From contig JAAECO010000005.1 of assembly GCA_036850795.1 (NCBI GenBank), forward strand, positions 186,001 through 250,000: a stretch of DNA of 64,000 nt, read 5' to 3'. Position 1 is the first letter of the stretch, and every line of letters starts with the position of its first letter. Position numbers and translations under genes: made by a program. This document shows positions 32,222 to 43,239 of the stretch, one piece after another. The notes under the pieces were generated by a model. That model was not told the DNA's origin. It made no database searches and worked only from the letters and a program-made list of their open reading frames with translations. This DNA comes from Cordyceps javanica. Its lineage: Eukaryota; Ascomycota; Sordariomycetes; Hypocreales; Cordycipitaceae.

Positions 32222-35200
32222 CTACAACTGCGGCGATAGCGCCAGGCCGAAGCACTTTTCCACCTTTGCGCCCGTAATCGACTCGGCCACGGTGCCCCCC
32301 TCGAGCATCCTGATGCCTGCGCTCAGCTCCTTTGACAAGAAGACGCGGGGCACCGCGTTGCTGGCGAATTCGCACACGATGGGGTAAAAGACTTGCTCGC
32401 TGGCATCGGCAGCCATGTAGAAAAACGACCCGTCGGCGGCCGGTGCCGGCACCAGGACCGTGACCACGGCGTCGTCGGGCATCTTGTACGCGGGGCTGGA
32501 ACGCAGGCGCGAAACGCCGACGGCGCTCATGGCGCTTGCGTAGTAGTGCATCACGTTGAGGTTGCCGTCAAAGGGGATGACGGCCTCTTTGGATGTTGCT
32601 GGCCACATGGAGTTGCACTTCTTGTTGGCCTGGCTGCTTGCTGCGGCGACGTAGACGTTGCCATCGTTGCACGACGCCACCATGCTTGTGCCGGTTGTGG
32701 TCAGGAGCGGTGATAGATCGAACCGGTGGCCGTCTTTGAAGACCCGAGGAGTCGTCTCGTTGACCCCGCTGCAGGAGGATTCATTGGTCCTCGGACTTCT
32801 GCTTTCCACCAACGCGGATGGGATGCTTGCGGCTGGGTTCGCCGGAGACTGGGCTGAGGAGCTGTCTTGGGAGTTGATGGGTGTGCTAGTGTTGGTGAAA
32901 CGGTGCGGCGCAGCGGAAGTGCCGCTGCTGTCCATGATTGACAGTAGAGCATTTGCCTTGGGCGCATTGGGCCTAGATCCGGTAGCCTTTCCGAGACTAT
33001 TTTATTGTGTCAGTACGTGGTATGCTAGATCAAATCCGCGGAAAACTTACCTCAGGCAGGTTTTGATAATGGGCTGCAACCCCGTGTCGTGGAAGATCGG
33101 GGAGCTGATGCCAACAACGTCAATGGACAACTTGTTTCTCCAGTTCAGACTGGCGCTGATGCCTGCGCAACCGTCAAACTCGGCGAAGCCCCCCTGGAAG
33201 CCATTGGCATTGTCGTAACTGGCCGAACCCGCAACCTGAGCGGCAGCACTGATGATGGGTTCCTCCACCAGCCCAAGCGCAACCTCGAACGAGGATATTT
33301 TGAGGCCGACTTTGATGCTAATCGGCAGTGCCGCATTGGCCGCCAGCATGATCTCGCCCTCGGCGTCCAAGACCGGCTTGAAGTAAGGAGTCCACCCCAC
33401 CGCCGTGCTTCTGCTCGGCTGGAAGACGTACAGCGTCGCGGATGCCTGCGTCAAGCCCATCTCTCCGCCGACCAGAAGCTTACCCTTTGCCGCAGCCTCC
33501 AGGCCGACCTTGGCGGCGACCGAAATGTACGGCCCGACTGTCACGATGCCGTAGCTGAGGCCGGGCAGGCCAAACGCAAAGAGGTCTTGCTGGATGTTCT
33601 TGCTGTATTTGATCTCCGCGTCCACGCCGACTTTGAGCACAATCTTCATGTTGGTCGAAACCGAGACCTCACCATCAAAGATGCCCTTGAGAGGAGTAAT
33701 CTTTGCTTTTCCGGAAAAGACAGCCTGGCCGGACACGCCACAGTCGACGCAGTAAATGTTGACGTGCTCCTGAAACTCGCCGGATTCGGAGGCGCTCTCA
33801 TGCTTGAACAGAGCAATCGAGTTGCCACTCCACGGCGAGGCTTCTCTTGGGATCTCGGGCCCAGGGAGGTCCCAGGACACGGGTTCGTTGAAGTCTCCCT
33901 GGATGCTGAGCGCGTCCGCCACGGTGTTGTACGCCGTCTTCACCGCGTCTACGAAGCCGTTCCAGAGGTTCGACCAGAAGCCTCGCGGTTGAAGGCGGCG
34001 TCGACGAAGCTTTCCAGAGACAGATTCTTTGCATTTATTGGTTGTAGCGTTTCGCTCAGAATCAGCGGCTTCGCCGTCTGTGATGATGCGCTGAATGAAA
34101 GCATGGGAGTCGGCGCGCAGCTCATGGTAGCCGAACTGGTCATCCAGCGCACGGTCAAAAGATGGCCCAAAAGAGGCAGTCGCAAGTCCATGGCTATCAC
34201 GAGAGGTACTTGAAGATACACTGCGTACTGTCATTAGCATGATTTCAGTCTTTGGTATAACATCGTGTACCAAAGAGCCACTTACTTTGCAGATGAATTT
34301 GCCGTGTAATTGAAGGAACCGCCAGCACGTCCAGTTGAGTTGCTTCCGGCTGCGCCGTGCGGTGCCCACAGACCCCATTCGGTTTCGGCAGAGTCCATGA
34401 CATTCTCTGGATGTTCGGGCGCACCAGTTGCGACGACTTCCCGCTTCTGCTTGTTCACCGTCCAGCTGGTCGCCCGGAAGTAGCAGCGATCCTCCGCTGA
34501 CGGGCCGGCACAGCCTTTAGCGGTCGCAATCAGCAGCAAGTCTTCGCTGCTCTTCCAGCTTTCTGCAGCGCGGTCAAAGGACTCCGAGGTCTTGAACTTG
34601 ACGAGCAAATCTCTGCTCTCGGTGTATTCCACTTCGACGTGCTTGGAGTGGTCGAGGTTGACCGACGGCAGCGTGAAGCGATAGGTCAGAAAGGCAAAAT
34701 AGCCTTCCTTGGCCGGTTCTGTCACCCAGTCAGCGGCTTATTAGCTTTCATACTGATACAAAATATCTCACCAGCTACACCGTAGTACATCTGAGAGTCT
34801 TCCTTGGCGGCGACGGGCTCAACATTCTTCAACGAGCTCGTATCCCAGGTCCAGTGGACGCTGGGAGCCAAGGTCTGGCTGGGTGCCGAAGGCTCCTGGT
34901 GTTTCTGATTGTCGTTTTGCTGCTCAGAATGCTGACCGGGGTGCTGTTCAGAGTACTCCTCGGAGTGTTGCCCCGAGTGTGGGTTGGAGTGTTGCTCATC
35001 GTGCTGTTCCGAGTACTCCTCGGGGTGTTGCTGCTCGTCGTGCTCGTCAGATTCCCCCTCAGCGGGAACCTCTATGGGAACCTCTACGGGAACCTCTACG
35101 GCTACCCAGCCGCAAAAGCCACCCGGCACGGCAGCAGCAGAAGATGCAGCCTGCGTGTCTTGGGCCTCGCTCTGCGCGGCTTCAACACTGCGACTTGAAG

Positions 35201-35288
35201 ACTGCCATTTTTTTGGCAGAGAAAGGGAAGGAAAGGCAGAGACGAGCACTGCTGCCCAAAGGAACGTAAGGATGGTATTGAAGAGCAT
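32222..35288 (-). CDS. large secreted protein with acidic repeats (DUF7029/DUF7223-like)
   Basis: Four exons (35288-34772, 34718-34286, 34220-33051, 32996-32222) encode 964 residues in continuous phase. The start MLFNTILTFLWAAVLVSAFP is a clear signal peptide. Next come EVP repeats (about 64-77) and a His/Gln/Glu/Ser repeat zone (about 80-132, units EEYSEQH and GQHSE). A globular domain follows (GYFAFLTYRFTLPSV to WGLWAPHG). Residues 389-392 are RRRR, followed by an amphipathic helix (GFWSNLWNGFVDAVKTAYNT). The next domain begins CVDCGVSGQAVFSGKAKI and is rich in beta strands. A C-terminal domain of about 240 residues contains CNDGNVYVAAA. The layout recalls fungal secreted proteins given the labels DUF7029 and DUF7223; I make that link from memory. 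Function unknown; extracellular. The first intron could also end at an earlier AG. Confidence 0.75.
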
Positions 35289-36396
35289 CGCTGCTCTGTT
35301 GATAGAAACGAATATGAAAAAACGAGCGTCTGTGACTTGCGAGAGCCTGCCTGGACTAGAAGCACTCGCGGCGCAGCGCCCTCTTTTATCGCATCCATAC
35401 TGTCCACCTCCATTCAATGGATATAATCTCTCTCTCTCTTCCCCGACGTACAGATGTTTCTTTTCTTTTCAAAGACCCCAATATCACCGGATTTAATGTC
35501 ATGCATCCAAGATAATAATGGCGGTCTTCTCATTTCACCTACTCCACCAGGCGTGGACGGTGGCGTGCAACGGCGCGCCGTTTCGTCGAGACGGACGGGC
35601 TCTCAATGCAGGCACATGACGGGTACCCTGTAAGCCCTAGTTAGTGGTTCGCGGGGCCGAACCGTGTCGCTGGATTGGTTTACCGATGTGGCCCAATCAT
35701 GGGTGGTTTGTGACGTATCCTTTTCGCCAGAAGCGGCCCCCTTTTGAGAGGTGAGGAGCCGTATATAATTGCGGAGAGAGCTATTCCGCGGCGACTGACG
35801 AGCACACGAGTCATACAACCAGATGCCGTGAAATGACCAGAGTATCAGACAATGATTATAAAGACAAAGCAAAATGAGTAAAAACGAGTAAACAAAACTA
35901 CGTGAAACGAACCCGATATTCCAGTTTCGACATATGCTTGTCTCAACTCTGACATACGCACTCTGCGATATCCGGTATCCCGGATTTCCGCCCCTGACAG
36001 GACGGTGCTGCGCCAGTCACACCATAATAGCAGGGGAGGGGGTATATGAATGCACAGACCGCTTTGATTCTTATATTCCGTACCCCATACCAATAGTTCC
36101 GACCGTGTTCGTCCAAGGCTGGGGGGGCTTCTTGGCAATGGCTCCTCGCCGACCAAAGACTGCATTGGGTTCGTCTGAAGCAACTGCCGTGTTCGGTTCC
36201 AAGTTCCCGTGTGACTTTTTTAGTTCGAGGACGGCGAGCGCCAGCCGGCTATCGCTCGGCGCTCGCGCACACGATACGAGAAAGGGCAGAAGAAGAGATC
36301 GTATGATGAGTCTCTAAACTTTAAATGTGCCGTGGGCAGGTTATCCGGTCCGGTCCTGTCATCCTCTACGTACGTCGGCGCTGATGACAGCCCGCG
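35289..36396. other. intergenic region with hairpin
   Basis: 1.1 kb containing the promoter of the secreted protein and the 3' flank of the Cys-repeat gene. No supported gene. A perfect 9 bp inverted repeat lies at 36234-36266. Confidence 0.55.
36234..36266. repeat. 9 bp GC-rich inverted repeat
   Basis: GCGAGCGCC (36234-36242) and GGCGCTCGC (36258-36266) flank a 15 nt loop that itself contains AGCCGGCT. It lies about 130 bp past the stop codon of the Cys-repeat gene. Confidence 0.7.
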
Positions 36397-38112
36397 CTAC
36401 TCGACCGACTTCCACAGCCCCTCCAGCTGCGTTATCGACATCATCGGAGCCGCATTCGATCCGTTCATGCCCACTGCCTGGTTGAACTGTATCGCACCTT
36501 GGGCACCGGCCATGGTCTCATATCCGTATCCAATTGAGGAGTTGCCGTAATGGCCGTGCATCCCAACTGGGGCAGACGCCGCGACAATGTTATTCGCGCC
36601 CGTATTGATGACGGACGCCATCATTAGCGTCGCTTGTCGCTGCATATTCATCTTCATCACCTCAAGATGCTGTTGGATCGCAGGGTAGGTCTGCTGCCAG
36701 ATTTCCAGCCTCTTCTTCATAAAGTCCTGGAAACCGGCCAGGTCGTTCTCTATGCAGGCAACACGCCAGAGGTCCCTGACGCGGACGGAGTAAAAGTCGC
36801 ACTTGAGCAGCGATGAGACCGTAGTCTCCTCGGAAAAGCATCCAGAAAGCTGGCTGCCTTGGATGGGCGCTGTAAGCCAGCAGGACGGACAGCAGGAAAA
36901 CAAATCGTGGGTATGCCAGCGCAGACCGGCCGCAGGCTTGTTTCCGGGACATGGGGGCACCTCCATGGCCAGTTTAAAAAATGTGGCGAAGGGTGGAAAG
37001 TTGCCCGAATCTATGGCCATATCCAGCCTCCTGTAAATTGGGGCAACGTGGGGAGCAGCCAAATTCATATTGCACAGCCGCAGCTGGCCCGGAGGGACAT
37101 GCTTGGGTTGCAAAATGTGACCTGCCCCCAGAGCCTGGAAAAAACATGCATGACAGGCCGGGCAGACGTCAATCTCGGCCGCGGCCGGTATCAGAGAATA
37201 CCACACTGGCGATTGCGTGCCTTCTTTCCGGCACGGCGGGCTGCGAACGACGACTTGCGCGGCCCGGTGGAAGACGGACCAGTCCTTGACTCGTTTGGCC
37301 TCGTCAAAGACGACGCGGAGTGGTATATGGCCCCCGACCATGCAGACCACGGCCGAGTTGGGCTGCAGCACGAGAGGAGCCGCCTCAAAGTGGTCGGCAG
37401 CGACTGTGCCGTGAACGGCATCGTAGTAACACGCCTCACATGTCAGCAGGGAGCCAAACTCTGGGGAACGAAGCCTGTGCCAGCGACGCGAGGCGCTGTC
37501 CGTCTCGGCAACCTCCGTGCATCTGGGGAGGCTTTTGCGAAAGAGGAGCCAGTCGCGTATTTGGGCCCAGTCGCCGGCTCCCCCGCCGCCCAGGAGCTTG
37601 TGACCAAACTCCCGGGCCACGTCGCACTCAAAGGTCTGGTTCTCGGGCTGCTGCACCGGGCTGCTCGCAAAGTGCTCCGAGAAGGGGGACGCCAGGACGT
37701 GGTCCTCGTAGCAGGCGTTGCAGGCCCCAAACCTGCCTGCGAAGCTCGGGTCTGCCAGCTGGAACCAGGAGAACTTGTCGGCGGCGGCCACGCCCACCCC
37801 GGGTCCCTTGCAACGGGGGATGCGCGACCGACGAACCCAGTAGGCATGGAAAGGCTCAAAGTCATTTCCCGCCGCCGCCTGGCGGAGCACCGCCCGAGTA
37901 CGAGGCACGTCAAAGTCGCAGTGGCGGCGAGCTCCGGAGGTGTCATGCTCATGGCCAAACTTGGCTGTGAAAGGCGTCGGGGCTATGTAGTCGTGGTAGC
38001 AGCGGGAGCAGATGCCAAGACCAGGTGCCAAGAGCATGTGGTACCAGTTCTGCTCAGTGTCCGTGGCCGATCGGCCAGGGCAGGTTCTAATCGGGTTAAC
38101 AACAGCCATCAT
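36397..38112 (-). CDS. protein with five tandem four-cysteine modules
   Basis: 571 residues in a single visible exon; family not recognised. The body consists of five tandem modules of about 90-97 residues, each with four Cys in the order C...C-x2-C...C. Cys positions are 11/35/38/65, 101/131/134/163, 198/225/228/257, 294/317/320/347 and 388/408/411/438. A Trp plus aromatic or His pair precedes each CxxC by 9-15 residues (W23, W116, W211, W304, W399). Each module ends with a helical stretch leading to a P-x-C or PRC that opens the next. The pattern predicts five zinc sites. A C-terminal tail is Met/Gln/Gly-rich. No signal peptide or membrane helix is seen. The true start may lie upstream, because the frame stays open for 16 codons before 38112 and an intron could add a short exon. 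Confidence 0.72.
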   Translation of the reverse strand: MMAVVNPIRTCPGRSATDTEQNWYHMLLAPGLGICSRCYHDYIAPTPFTAKFGHEHDTSGARRHCDFDVPRTRAVLRQAAAGNDFEPFHAYWVRRSRIPRCKGPGVGVAAADKFSWFQLADPSFAGRFGACNACYEDHVLASPFSEHFASSPVQQPENQTFECDVAREFGHKLLGGGGAGDWAQIRDWLLFRKSLPRCTEVAETDSASRRWHRLRSPEFGSLLTCEACYYDAVHGTVAADHFEAAPLVLQPNSAVVCMVGGHIPLRVVFDEAKRVKDWSVFHRAAQVVVRSPPCRKEGTQSPVWYSLIPAAAEIDVCPACHACFFQALGAGHILQPKHVPPGQLRLCNMNLAAPHVAPIYRRLDMAIDSGNFPPFATFFKLAMEVPPCPGNKPAAGLRWHTHDLFSCCPSCWLTAPIQGSQLSGCFSEETTVSSLLKCDFYSVRVRDLWRVACIENDLAGFQDFMKKRLEIWQQTYPAIQQHLEVMKMNMQRQATLMMASVINTGANNIVAASAPVGMHGHYGNSSIGYGYETMAGAQGAIQFNQAVGMNGSNAAPMMSITQLEGLWKSVE

Positions 38113-39032
38113 CTGCGTAGGCGTGAGGCGTATGGGCTTGCAACGGGCGGCACGATCTTGTTAGCTCGACGGGATCTGCCAGAAAGTAAATGAATCCTGC
38201 ACTGCTCTTGTTATTTGCCTGAAATTGGTACTTTTGCTTGCAGGGTCCACGGCTTTATCTAATGTTCAACAGGGACTCGAGGCTAGCGGTTTTTGGACAA
38301 TCCGCGAGGCAGTCCCCGAGTGGAGTGGGAGGCGACAGATCAGTGTACAGCCTGGTAAGTAGATTCTGTGGTGAATCTAACAAAGAACATGTTCTCATTT
38401 TGAGGTCCTCAAACTTATCGCTTGACGTCCGCAGACCAGTGCTGCAGCCCAAAGAAGCTAGTGTTCTCCATGCAGCAAGACAAGCTGGTCAGCGTAATAC
38501 TGTGTCGAATACGCCAAGGCTTGTGTTGTATTTCTATGTCATGGCCAAATTTGGACTCATATCGCATTACACCCCTTTTGTATTCCAGAGATGCTTGCGT
38601 AGTGGCGATTGTCTATCAAGCTACAAGAGGCTGCAGACACGAGCTGTCAGTAGTATCGGCCACAGAGTCGGAGCATCGCGTAGACATTAGCAACAGAGTC
38701 GTACTTGCGCGCAAATTCCGAGTTCCATTTTATCCTTGTAGTCTTGCAAGGCATTGGTGTGATCTGTCGGAAGATGTACCGCTTTCACACAATAGAACGG
38801 GCTGGCTCGGGGAGCCGATTTATTGACTGATTTGATTGGTGGAGTTAAGCATGCGCTCTCGGGTTACGGCTGGCGGTACTGCCAATAGCGCAGTTTTCTA
38901 TTGGCGTACCGTCATCCTGGCGGTTGTACGCTCGATATGTTGATCCAAACATCTGAAAATTAATATTCGGTGGCGTCGAGAACATCTCAGTTTCAGTGAC
39001 TGCCAGGTTCCATTATTCGGGGCAATTGGACA
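38113..39032. other. divergent intergenic region
   Basis: 920 bp between the divergent Cys-repeat gene and Zn2Cys6 factor. A 150-codon open frame (38238-38690, +) has no domain or codon pattern, and I reject it. No other feature seen. Confidence 0.55.
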
Positions 39033-41525
39033 ATGTCTGAACCAACAAAGCGGCGCAGACGGCCTGCGGTGTAAGTGCATCCTCTAGAGTGCAGCAGATG
39101 TCGTCTGACCTGGCGCCAGGGCCTGCGTGCTTTGCCGCAAAAGGAAAATCAAATGCAATAGAGAATTTCCATGTAACAACTGCATCCGTTCAAGGACGGG
39201 CGACTGCGTGTACGAAGCTCGGCCTGTCGAGTCGCCCGAACGGCTACATGGCGCGAGCCCAGCCTTGACAACGGGCGCCGCCGGACAATGGAAAAAGCAC
39301 CAGTCCATCCTCCCGAACCACAACCTCCAGACAGACACAGCAAGATCAAGTCTCGGGTCGCTGCATTCGAGTCCCAAGTCAACGCAGTCACCCCCAGAGG
39401 CGGCCTATTCGCACGAAAGCGAAGCAAAGCGGTTACGTCTGCGGATCAGAGAGCTCGAGGACCAGCTTTCGAGAGTGAGCATGGAGTCTAGCGGGTCGAG
39501 TCCGCTTGCCTCCGTGAGCTCGTCGATTGAGACGACGACTTCGAAGCTTGGCGGTGTATTCCATGTACAGTGTGACACGCCAATTGGCAATGGCGGTCCG
39601 GTCATTGCACGTAGCATGATGCATAAAACCCGAATGTTTGGTCAGAGTCATTGGTGTGTGACTGGAGTGCTTCTGGTGAGCATGAATGCATCGTTCTTTG
39701 TTCCTATCTTTTCATGGGTGTCCGTGGCTGACTTGATAGATTCGCGACATTTTCGAAACGATAGACGACCAGCTCCAGGAGCGAGGCGCAGAGGCCTGGG
39801 CAGGCATCGCAAGATGCAAGGTACTGGCTCGATTCATCAAAGGCAGGCGAGCGCCCCCGTGGCCTCCTCTGCGGACCTCTTCGCTACCGCAAAGATCGCT
39901 TGCGGACGCATTGGTTAAAAATTACCTGGAAAATACAGAGTTACTATACCGCGTCCTGCATATCCCTACGTTCCGAGCGCGGTATGATGCACTATGGGCA
40001 CCAGGGACAACACCCGATCCGGCGTTCCTCGTCCAAGTGAAGCTTGTGCTGGCGTTGGGTGCAGTCACGTACGACGAAGCCTTCTCTCTTAGAACATGTG
40101 CCATGCAGTGGGCATACGAAGCGCAAACGTGGCTTGCGGAGCCCAAGTTCAAGGCGCGACTGGACGTCCAGACGGTACAAACGAATATTCTACTGCTCTT
40201 CGCGCAGGAGCGACTTGGCATCGTCGCAGATGCCATGTGGACAGAAGTAGGGCTATTGGTTCGCCGTGCCATGTACATGGGGCTGCATCGAGATCCAGCA
40301 CGACTGCCTGACAGGACCGTTCTCACATGTGAGATGCACAGGCGGCTGTGGAATACGATTTGCGAGTTGAATCTTCAGTCGAGTCTCGGGTCTGGGGGGC
40401 CGGTGTTCCTCTCCATGAGCGACTTTGATACACAGGCACCCGGCAATTTTGACGATGAGCAGCTCCTCGAGATCGATCCTGTTCCGAGGCCACAGACCGA
40501 ATGCACGCAGATGACCATGGCACTGGCTCTGCGCGAGACATTATCCCAACGCTTAGACGCATTGCGATTCCTAAACGACGTTTCCTCTGGCGGATCATAC
40601 GAGGAGACGCTCCGATTAGACGCCCAACTGCGCGCCAGCTACAAGAAGCTCGGTCGTCGCCTGCAGTCGTGCCGAGGGCAGGGCGCGAAGCCATCACTCA
40701 CCAGCGCCGAGCTCCGCATCCTCGACATCATCATGTATCGGTACCTGACGGCCCTGCACGTGCCCTACTTTGTCGCAGCGATGCAAGAGGCCAAATACGC
40801 GTACTCGAGAGTCGTCGTCGTGGACTGTGCTCTAAAGGTCTGGAGCTCGCTGGCAGGGAGCACATCGATTGACCTTTCCGACGGGCAGTCACCGTTCGAA
40901 GCGGCAGATGATTTGCGACGGCAGGTGACACGTGGCATGAGCTTCTTCATGATTGCCGCCATGCATTCCGCGCTGCTCATCGTCATGGAACTCCGCGCGC
41001 AGCTCAAGGAGAGTGACGGGCTGGGTCCCAAGCTGCTCCGCCCCGACCTGCTCGCCGTGCTCGGGCAGTCCCAGCAATGGGCCCTCGAGGTCATCAAGGC
41101 AGGGCACACCAACATCAAGGGCTATCTTTTGCTACGCATCATTGCGGTGCACATTGACGGCATGTCTCGGGGCCTCTCGCAGGAAGGTCTCGTCGAGAAT
41201 CTGTTGATGGCGGCAACGGAGGTGTCTGAGACTTGTGGTGGACTTTTGACCGAGATGGCCGAACAGCTCACGGGCGGGGACAGTAGTGTGATCCAAGCGG
41301 CCGCTGCGCCAATGCCGACGCCGCCAGAGACGAGCGGAGAATGGGCGTTTACAGTGAGTCCGTCCCTGTGTGAAGAGTTTCCCAACCACCCAAGAGGCAT
41401 GATTCTGATTAGCAACGCAGGGCTTGGATGATCTTCTTGCGTCTACCGAGACGAAAGCCGAAGGTTGGCCGGCGGGTTATGGCTACTCGATGGATGAGTT
41501 TGAATGGGCCATGTTTGATGCGTGA
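39033..41525 (+). CDS. Zn2Cys6 fungal transcription factor
   Basis: A nuclear transcription factor of 770 residues. Exons 39033-39070, 39120-39675, 39740-41353 and 41421-41525; all junctions keep phase. The zinc cluster spans intron 1: ACVLCRKRKIKCNREFP then CNNCIRSRTGDC (C-x2-C-x6-C-x5-C-x2-C-x7-C). A short basic start (MSEPTKRRRRPAV) precedes it. A coiled-coil linker follows (SEAKRLRLRIRELEDQLSRV), likely the dimerisation element. Then comes the fungal-specific middle region: LLYRVLHIPTFRARYDALW, LLVRRAMYMGLHRDP, RRLWNTICELNLQSSLGSG. The last exon encodes a short acidic tail (LDDLLASTETK...MDEFEWAMFDA) that resembles an activation region. It diverges from the Cys-repeat gene; targets are unknown. 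Confidence 0.92.
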
Positions 41526-41713
41526 TGGGCTTGACGCCAGGAAAACCCTACCTAGATCCTTGTAAATTACTGCAACACATAATAGATAGACCAGCTTCCG
41601 CGATTTCCTTCCATCCGCTTTGCAGAGCATGTATTTGTCAGGTTCGTCGCACAGGCGGTGCGGATCGGCGGACGAATGCTGCGGGGCACTGGTTGCCCTG
41701 CTAAGGCAAGAGG

Positions 41714-41719
41714 TATAAG
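41714..41719 (+). promoter_or_regulatory. TATA box of the EthD-type gene
   Basis: TATAAG lies 111 bp upstream of the ATG at 41825, inside the 299 bp gap after the transcription factor. Assigned by position. Confidence 0.4.
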
Positions 41720-41824
41720 ATATCATCCGAGGTCCTGCAAGTATCATTTTCCGAGTTGCATCTCATCTCACCTTTCTTGTAAGAAATAAGAAACGCAAAA
41801 TCATACATACCGTCACCATCCATC

Positions 41825-42206
41825 ATGGCTACCGTCAATATTCTTTACCCCTCCGGTCCTTCCTTTGACCTGGACTACTATTTGAACACGCACATGCCAA
41901 TCGTGCAAGAGTAAGCCTTTTTTCCTCCGCAGCGCACCTGGTCTTGTTTAGCGCTGCGGGCACGGCTAACAAGATTGCTCCAGGAACTGGAAACCCTTTG
42001 GCCTCGAAAGCTGGGAGATCATTGTCTTTGAACCCGGTCAGAAATACCAGGTCCAGGCGATCCTCAAGTGGGACAAGCTCGAGTCCCTCGACAAGGCAAA
42101 GGAGGGTGAGGCTGGGGTCAAGGTGCTGGGCGACATTGCCAAGTTTACTGCGGCCAAGCCAGACATTGTGGTTGGCAACAGAAAAGCCGGACAGAGCTCA
42201 CTTTGA
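41825..42206 (+). CDS. EthD-domain protein
   Basis: A 102-residue dimeric alpha/beta-barrel protein of the EthD family, associated with ether or aromatic degradation in bacteria and of uncertain role in fungi. Exons 41825-41910 and 41984-42206; the 73 nt intron has GTAAGC and CTCCAG borders and a CTAAC branch. The start MATVNILYPSGPSFDLDYYLNTHMPIVQE carries the family mark of an N-terminal strand followed by D-x-x-Y(Y)-x-x-x-H-M-P. The C-terminal half (WEIIVFEPGQKYQVQAILKWDKLESLDKA) is also typical. Length is normal. It is cytosolic by lack of signal peptide. Confidence 0.87.
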
Positions 42207-42795
42207 GAGTGTAAACTTGGGCGAGCCCAGCCGGTAATTTGTATCCAGCACTAGTTTGAATAGAACGAGATTGCAGGACAATGCCGTCGCTGCAAGATTT
42301 TTTGAGGAATCGACGTTACGAGCCGCAGATCCGTCCAGTGGTGAGCGTGCCAATGTCCGTCATCGGCCAGGAGACAAGCCTGGTCGGCTGTTGCCGAACC
42401 AAACTAATAATATCCGCGCCAATCTCTATGACGATCAGAGCCTTGTTTGAAGCAGGGGCGCAGTCGGTGCTCGGGGCGCATCATCGAAGACGGCGCCCAG
42501 CTAAGGGGACAGGAGCCAAATCTGGTCCAACTGTTGGAAACGCCTTCCATGCCAACTCGAGCCCAGTTCTTGTAGAAGACGCCCTTTTCGGTTGACATAA
42601 AGTGGGCTAACTGGCGCTATATTTACAGACTTTTGCCCACTGCATAGGCGGCAAGCCGAAGCTAAAAAGACCCTGGTCTCCATTGACGACAATCCTGTGA
42701 ATCATCCGAGACAAGGAAGATTCAATTCTTTTTATTAGTACAGATTACTTACCATCTCATTCAATCTTTTTTTTTTCCTTGAAAGAAACCAAAAT
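42207..42795. other. intergenic region
   Basis: 589 bp between two plus-strand genes. A 104-codon frame (42281-42595) shows no domain. Ends in a T-rich, A-rich leader before the ACT-domain gene. Confidence 0.55.
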
Positions 42796-43239
42796 ATGTC
42801 GACTCTCATGGAGGATCCGGGCGAGAAATCGCTCGACAAGCTCCTCGCGACCCTGACGACCGTGCTTCACCCCGAGACGTACGTCTTTGCCAGGCTGGAC
42901 AAGACGGCCTCGCCGCCACCCGTCGCCGACGTGCAGCTGCTGTTCCGCGAGAGCGAGGCCGTCACCGTCGTCGTCACCAGGCGCTACGCCGAGGCCAACG
43001 GGATGGCGTACCTGTTCCCCAGCCGGATGATCACGCTCGACGTCACGTCGAGCCTCGAGGCGGTCGGCTTCATGGCCGTCGTCGCGACGAGGCTCGCGAC
43101 GCTCGGCATGGGCGTCAACCCGGTCAGCGGCTTCTACCACGACCACCTGTTCGTGCCCGAGGGCAGGGAGGCCGAGGCCGTGGCGGAACTGGCGAGGCTG
43201 GCGGACGAGAAGAGGCGGCAGTTGGAGGCTAAGGACTGA
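42796..43239 (+). CDS. ACT-domain protein
   Basis: A single-exon 147-residue protein with two ACT-type folds (ACT_3/ACT_7 arrangement). ACT domains bind small ligands, usually amino acids, and regulate enzymes in metabolism. Visible landmarks are the first fold around TYVFARLDK and EAVTVVVTRRYAEANG, and the second beginning MITLDVTSSLEAVGFMAVVATRLATLGMGVNPVSGFYHDHLFVP, a very well conserved block of the family. The tail is a charged helix. The start MSTLMED lies just after an A-rich leader (CAAAATATG). The protein has no catalytic domain, so a ligand-sensing role is inferred. Confidence 0.88.
   Translation: MSTLMEDPGEKSLDKLLATLTTVLHPETYVFARLDKTASPPPVADVQLLFRESEAVTVVVTRRYAEANGMAYLFPSRMITLDVTSSLEAVGFMAVVATRLATLGMGVNPVSGFYHDHLFVPEGREAEAVAELARLADEKRRQLEAKD

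Noticed and set aside
33089..34213. A 374-codon open frame on the plus strand opposite the 964-residue secreted protein
   Set aside because: Antisense shadow. The minus-strand exons join in phase with proper introns and a signal peptide; this frame has neither.
36859..38193. A 444-codon open frame on the plus strand opposite the Cys-repeat gene
   Set aside because: It mirrors the GC-rich third positions of the minus-strand gene and has no domain. The minus strand carries the regular Cys modules.
38238..38690. A 150-codon plus-strand frame between the Cys-repeat gene and the Zn2Cys6 factor
   Set aside because: No domain, no signal peptide, no intron signals; probably chance.
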